The position numbers and the translations under genes are program-made. Below, piece by piece: positions 59,154 to 64,000 of a DNA stretch of 64,000 bases. Below the pieces are notes generated by a model, which saw only the letters and a list, made by a program, of their open reading frames with translations, searched no databases and was not told the DNA's origin. The stretch is from Mya arenaria. Its lineage: Eukaryota > Mollusca > Bivalvia > Myida > Myidae. The DNA is taken from the NCBI RefSeq assembly GCF_026914265.1, contig NC_069132.1:30374932-30438931 (forward strand), written 5' to 3'. Within the stretch, counting starts at the first letter, position 1. The number at the start of each line of letters is the position of its first letter.

Positions 59154-60404
59154 TGTTTAGCATACATACGTGTTCCATTTAAATTACAATGTTTCTATGA
59201 TTGGTCCATTGAAACAACAGCGTTTGAGGCCTTCTTCGAGCAATGGTGTGGCCAGAAAGATTTTCGTGTCATTTTTAAGAAATACACAATCACTAACTTT
59301 CAGTCCCCAAAATGTCAGCGTGTAGAAAATGCTGAGATAGGGTAGCACGCCGATGATAGTGAAATCAGGGTAGGTAACCGAGAGCGACGACGAGACTCAT
59401 GCACGCGCCGCCGATGATGGTGAAATCAGGGTAGGTAACCGAGAGCGACGACGAGACTCATGCACGCGCCGCCGATGATGGTGAAAACCGAAAACGACGA
59501 GGAGACTCCTGCATGCGCCGCCGATGATGGTGAAATCAGGGTAGGTAACCGAGAGCGACGAGGAGACTCCTGCATGCGCCGCCAATGATGGTGAAATCAG
59601 GGTAGGTAACCGACAGCGACGAGGAGACTCCTGCATGCGCCGCAGATGATGGTGAAATCAGGGTAGGTAACCGAGAGCGACGACGAGATTCCTGCATGCG
59701 CCGCCGATGATAGTGAAATCAGGGTAGGTAACATAGAGCAACGATTATTCATCACGGATGACCTCCTTTCTGAGGGGCTGGCTAGGAGGTGCCAGGTTCG
59801 CTGAGTCGTCCAAGACAACGGGAGCTTTATAATCTCAGATAATGACTTACTATATGATATTTCAGATTACCTACACATGCGAAATTTGTATTTATTTTGT
59901 AAATAATGATTTATTATGTGGAATTTCAGATCACCTACACTGGCGAGGAGGATCAGTTGATGGCTAGATTACCTACACATGCGAAATTTGTATTTATTTT
60001 GTAAATAATGATTTATTATGTGGAATTTCAGATCACCTACACTGGCGAGGAGGATCAGTTGATGGCTGAGATCCTCAGGGATGACTTCCTGTCTGAGAGG
60101 CGAGCAAGGGCCAGAAAGTGCCAGGGACGCGGAGCCGCCCAGGCAAAAGGGGTACAAGTCTTTGTGATACTTTTAATCTGATTCTAAAAATAAATTATAT
60201 TGTATTGTAAAAATCGATTTCCAGAGAACAAATCAGCTTGATTAAATAGTCGAATTAAAACTTTATCATTTGCCGAATAAACTTGCCTTAATGTCCAATA
60301 TTGTTCTTTTTTTATAAAAGTAAATGCTGGCAAAAAACAGTGATTAAAAATAAACAAAAGTTTGTATGTATTTTTCTTCATTTCTTTTTCAGAACAGCGA
60401 TTGA
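58439..60404 (+). CDS. N-terminally acylated STMND1-like protein, four exons
   Basis: Exons 58439-58622, 58930-59066, 60032-60151 and 60393-60404 join in phase to 150 residues. It begins MGNCFGKNKNK: Gly2 fits N-myristoylation and Cys4 fits palmitoylation, with lysines after, so plasma-membrane attachment is likely. This also argues for the start at 58439 rather than the in-frame ATG at 58289. MEAELKKGEEMVAVLE and GVAFAVTLDGKP...PPRRLPPL resemble the acylated N-part and the start of the stathmin domain of vertebrate STMND1, but the long stathmin helix is replaced by a short helix (ITYTGEEDQLMAEILRDDFL, SERRARARK). The likeness is short and tentative. PPRRLPPLPPR is an SH3-ligand-like stretch. 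AATAAA signals lie at about 60548 and 60590. Confidence 0.65.
59109..59149. repeat. (AT)n microsatellite
   Basis: About 20 uninterrupted AT dinucleotides in intron 2 of the acylated-protein gene. Confidence 0.95.
59341..59745. repeat. 61-bp minisatellite, seven units
   Basis: Units keyed on GATGATGGTGAAATCAGGGT start at 59352, 59413, 59474, 59523, 59584, 59645 and 59706. Spacing is 61 bp except one 49-bp unit that lost an inner segment. It lies in intron 2 of the acylated-protein gene, directly before decayed exon copies. The minus-strand frames across it are repeat artefacts. Confidence 0.9.
59752..60031 (+). pseudogene. Decayed partial copies of exon 3 of the acylated-protein gene
   Basis: 59752-59825 resembles the end of exon 3 (GGATGACCTCCTTTCTGAGG against GGATGACTTCCTGTCTGAGA in exon 3) but has lost the frame. 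A 102-bp unit, 59866-59967, is then repeated almost exactly at 59968-60069. The second unit contains the working acceptor and the first bases of exon 3, so the first holds an intact-looking decoy acceptor (59928-59929) and 36 bp of exon sequence. Using the decoy would reach a stop codon within 25 codons. Confidence 0.75.
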
Positions 60405-60609
60405 AGAAATTTTGTTGACAGTACATATCTACCTAACGAGATTTCTCCTTAAGGTGCTTAATGACTGATTTGTGAAAAAAATAAGAAATGATATGCACGT
60501 GTATGTATTTATAGAATATATGATAGGTTTTAATGAAAGTTGCAAACAAATAAATTGTTTAAATTATGTTTTGCAGTTTGTAGAGCTGTAATAAACACAT
60601 TTCATTTAT

Positions 60610-63240
60610 AACTGTCCTTGTTATTCCTGAAAGTGTCATGATAGCACGCAGGTCGGAAGTAAAGTGTGCACGTGAGCCTGGGAGGTGGCCATTAGGTGTG
60701 TAAAAATAATTATTTCGATATCATATCATGCCTTACATTTGACCCTGGGTATGTTTTGGATGCGTTTATGTGGCATTTCAGAAAAATGGATATTGAGAAT
60801 AAAATACCATTAGTTTGTGTTTTAAAGTACATTAATTTTAAACATAATAATTATAATAGAGCTATTACTAACATATGATAGATATGTACGCACTTATACG
60901 CGGTATTGTATTGCAATAGATTCTGGAAAGTAGTATAAAAATATGTGTGTCTTTCTAAAAAAAATCAAGTATGTTTGTAAGTTTATAACTTAAAAGTATC
61001 AGCTTAAATGGGCGTGCGATTGCTTTTAATAACTGTTTTTTGAAAGTTTGACAAGAAAGGCTAAATAGCCAAACATAAAAAAAATAAAAATTCAGAGATA
61101 AACATGAAATTTCAAAAATTTAAAATCATTTTAGTGCTTCCATGGTGACATTTTCTTGAAAAAGTCATCCCCCCCTGGATGGTTTATGTTTGAAGTAAAT
61201 TGAGTTAAAATATAAATTGTTTATATCGTACAAAAATTAAACCAAAATGATACACGTACGTTGACATGCTACATCAATGCATTGAAGAGAACAAAAATAT
61301 GGCCGGTTAACATGCACTACGTGTCCTGAATACGTTTCACACTTCTGTCGTACGAGCGTCAACGTCGTTATGACTATACACAGTAAACTATCAATATTTC
61401 TGTCAATAATTCGGCAATTTTCGTACAAAATAAGCCGCAAAATAGTGAGTCAACTGCTTATGAATGTTCACTATTTTTTTCATGGCTTAATTTAACGCGT
61501 TGCATGACCGCATAAACATTGTGAAAATGTCACAAAAGAACGCCGTGTATGGACTTTCTCAGAGCATAGTTTCAAGTTTTGAAAAACATGAAGTGTTTTT
61601 CATGTCAATAAATTGAATTTAAGACCGTAGTGTAAAGAATATTCATATCTGCCATGATTTCCTTCAATCTTCTATTATTCGAAAAGAGCAAATGGCCATA
61701 GTCAGCGCCTTTGTTTTATTATTTACAGTGAACTAAAATAAATACACGAGTAATATCACTCGTATCTGTATCACAATCGATTCCAAAGGTGAGGTCAATT
61801 CTATTTGATTCTGCCAACAAAATGTACGGTTGTGATATTCAACGAATTAGAATATTAAATGTTACTTTTGGACTGCCGTGTTTTAGCGCAAGATGTTATC
61901 TGCATATCTGATAAATCGTTGTCTTTCAATTTTTTTTATTTTTTTTTTTTAAATTTATAAAAATCTAGGTATGAGGAAATAAAAAGCTGAAAACCTATAC
62001 CGGAGAGCGGCGGGCCGTTAAATACTTATCACCTTTTCATTTTCCGTCTAAATTATTGCATTATTTAAATATATAATATGGACCGTATTATATACTGTGT
62101 TCAATGATATCGTGTCACACCATAGCTATGTGTTAATGGGCAAATCTTCTTCCGCAATAATACGCATACGAAACATGAAAAGAGGAAGTTTTGTGTCAAA
62201 TTTAAATACTTTCCGGGAAGGAAAATAAAAATTAGTTTAAAAAAAATAACAATCAAGATATGAAATAAATACATTACTAGTAAGTCATTTGATATGAAAG
62301 TAAGTGTTATTTGCGTAATACATTGCGATCAACCTTTGGTCTAGTGCATGCAACCGTGATGGGCTTTACGCAAGCTACTTGATTGATACAGACTACCAAC
62401 TAACATCAGTAAATTCCCACTTACAGATTTAGATGTCTAAAGACTCTTACATCGACGTGCAGTGTATACGTTTGTGAGAAAGTGAGAAAGTGCCTGATGG
62501 CAATACGTCTTGTATCTCAAAAACACACGGTTTTGTGACCCTGTATACCTATAGCAGCACCATCTTGACCACTGCCGTCACTAAGAATCCCCCCCCCCCC
62601 CCGGAATACGGATAATATTGAAACCTATGCAAAGTATTTAATGACATTTCATTCCTATAATCTGTGCCCTCCGCCTACATATACCTTTATCAAATTGTGC
62701 CAATGTCCACGTGAGTAATAAAGAGAGGGCACTAGGTTATAGAAAGGAAAACGATAAATAGTGTTTTTTAACCTTTGTGCTTTTTTCACAATTACTAAAA
62801 CTGTACACAAACAATGATGACGTAGTTCACTTTCCGGCTACATGTAGCTGTCACATCAACGCCAAATTTGGGCACACTATTGATTCTGTAGCGATTATTA
62901 CGGTAAGTATATCTCAAATCTTTCTTTGTATCAATTAAAGCATCCCTCATGCATAAGTTAAACCAACTTTTAATGTGTGTCACTGAGTTAACTCGTGAGT
63001 ACTGAGAATATTCAACACTGATCAAGGGAAAAAAACATCAACTGTTCAACACGACAACAGGCCGGTGAAACTTTATATCAAGCAAAAATTCTTTCTTATT
63101 GTACGATCCGGCAGTTAAGGACTAATCGATTAATTTAATGAAACAGGAAATTGGACAGTGTTCTTAGTTAACGTCTACTCATTAAATACAATTTCATAAC
63201 AGTAACCTTAACCGTGGGAATGCTGTATATATGTGTAATA
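60610..63240. other. Intergenic region without a recognised gene
   Basis: AT-rich with only short frames that lack splice borders. A run of 14 C lies at 62589-62602. Nothing else was seen. Confidence 0.4.
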
Positions 63241-63259
63241 ACAATTCTGTAATTACTAG

Positions 63260-63550
63260 TGGCAGGTCCGTGGTCTTGTGGTAACACACTTGACTTTCAA
63301 TTCAGGGGTCGTAGGTTCGATCCCTTGTCGCATCACTAAAAAATACCAATCTTCTTCCGGGAGGGACGCTAAATGGGGGTCCCGTGTGACAGTGCTATAC
63401 ACAGGTGCACGTTAAAGAACCAGGGTAGCTCTAAGCAGGGTTACATTCTGTCTGTGCACTATGCTCCAAAAACCTGAAATGACAAACACATAACGGAGCA
63501 CTCACTGAATGGGAAAGGCCCGAGTGAGAGTATAAATAAGCTTACACACC
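63260..63550 (+). mobile_element. tRNA-derived SINE with perfect 13-bp target-site duplication
   Basis: A tRNA-like head (A box GGTCTTGTGGTAA, B box GGTTCGATCCC) leads into a central domain (GGGAGGGACGCTAAATGGGG, CACGTTAAAGAACCAGGG) of the kind conserved in several invertebrate SINEs. A short tail follows. CTGTAATTACTAG lies directly on both sides (63247-63259 and 63551-63563). The perfect duplication points to a recent insertion. There is no coding content. Confidence 0.85.
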
Positions 63551-63711
63551 CTGTAATTACTAGCTCGCAGAAACATAACAATGCATATTCACTTACATAG
63601 TTATCCAGTTCCTTCACCAACAAATCTTGTGATTGAAAGTACAGTATATTATTTGTACTTCATGTTTGTAAATTTCAAAATTCTTGTGCTTTGTTTTGCA
63701 GTAAAAAGAAG

Positions 63712-63841
63712 ATGGGTAGAAAAAACAGGAACAAGAAAACAACTCAAGGCAATGGCGCCTCGGGGTCCACAGAGGAGAGTAAAACACTTTCCAAGGCAGC
63801 TAAGAAGGATGTCATGGCATTGATAAAAACTCTTCTTGAAA
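63712..63841 (+). CDS. First coding exon of an unidentified gene (partial)
   Basis: After an acceptor (TTTTGCAG, ending 63701), the ATG at 63712 opens 43 codons plus one base to a donor, AAA|GTAAGG, at 63842. The peptide MGRKNRNKKTTQGNGASGST...KAAKKDVMALIKTLLE is basic at the start and then helical. The exon begins with 10 nt of leader, so there is at least one upstream untranslated exon. The remainder lies beyond the window; I do not recognise the family. Confidence 0.5.
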
Positions 63842-64000
63842 GTAAGGCCCCATTTTCTCAAACAAGTCCCTTTAAACAGGATCAAGCTCAGTGCACTATT
63901 TTTGTTTTTGTATAAATTGCTATGTTCTCTTTTTAAAGAGATTTGAAAAGCTGAAAAAACACAATGATATTTAGATGAAACTTGGTATATATGTTGACAG

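Noticed and set aside
59397-59818. Repetitive minus-strand frames (SLSVTYPDFTII units)
   Set aside because: Translations of the 61-bp minisatellite, whose unit length is not a multiple of three; not a conserved protein.
1-64000. CRISPR arrays, bacterial operons, LTR retroelements or Polintons
   Set aside because: The direct repeats seen are minisatellites without regular spacers, the genes are intron-containing animal genes, and no capsid, integrase, envelope or reverse-transcriptase frame was recognised.

Overview
The window is animal nuclear DNA, most likely from a marine bivalve mollusc. It is AT-rich, genes are split by many introns with GT/AG borders, and the recognisable products are metazoan (NUSAP1, TMED10, mitochondrial ribosomal protein L33). 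A glycine/tyrosine-rich secreted protein and several repeats of kinds common in bivalves fit this. The species cannot be fixed from the sequence alone.

Layout. At 1.1-9.6 kb two genes stand head to head: a minus-strand first exon of an extended-synaptotagmin/tricalbin-like SMP protein, and a complete ten-exon NUSAP1 on the plus strand; the 528-bp gap holds E2F-, ETS- and CCAAT-like sites. From 12.6 to 18.7 kb a segment is duplicated in tandem, each copy carrying an intact 72-residue two-helix membrane protein on the minus strand. At 21.4-23.1 kb a three-exon minus-strand gene encodes mitochondrial bL33. At 26.0-27.5 kb a TATA-box gene encodes a short Gly/Tyr-rich secreted or membrane protein. 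At 30.7-34.2 kb lies a complete five-exon TMED10. At 36.9-39.1 kb is a DNA element whose long inverted ends are built from interleaved palindromic modules.

At 39.5-41.0 kb two microproteins (69 and 53 residues, one membrane helix each) appear to sit on one spliced transcript; the first resembles mitoregulin. At 45.7-56.9 kb a ten-exon gene encodes a 650-residue protein with three SPRY-like repeats, an acidic stretch, a lysine cluster and a C-terminal CAIL prenylation box. I do not recognise this architecture. Directly downstream, 58.4-60.4 kb, a four-exon gene encodes a 150-residue protein with an N-terminal MGNC dual-acylation signal and weak likeness to STMND1. The window ends with a SINE flanked by a perfect 13-bp target duplication and the first coding exon of an unidentified gene.

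Introns and intergenic DNA are full of short inverted-repeat elements (MITEs), minisatellites and degenerate tandem repeats. The genes do not form an operon or a visible pathway. The most novel-looking points are the triple-SPRY prenylated protein with its lipidated neighbour, the paired microproteins, and the palindromic-module element. No retroviral, Polinton or CRISPR feature was seen. All exon structures were read by eye from frame, splice sites and family knowledge.
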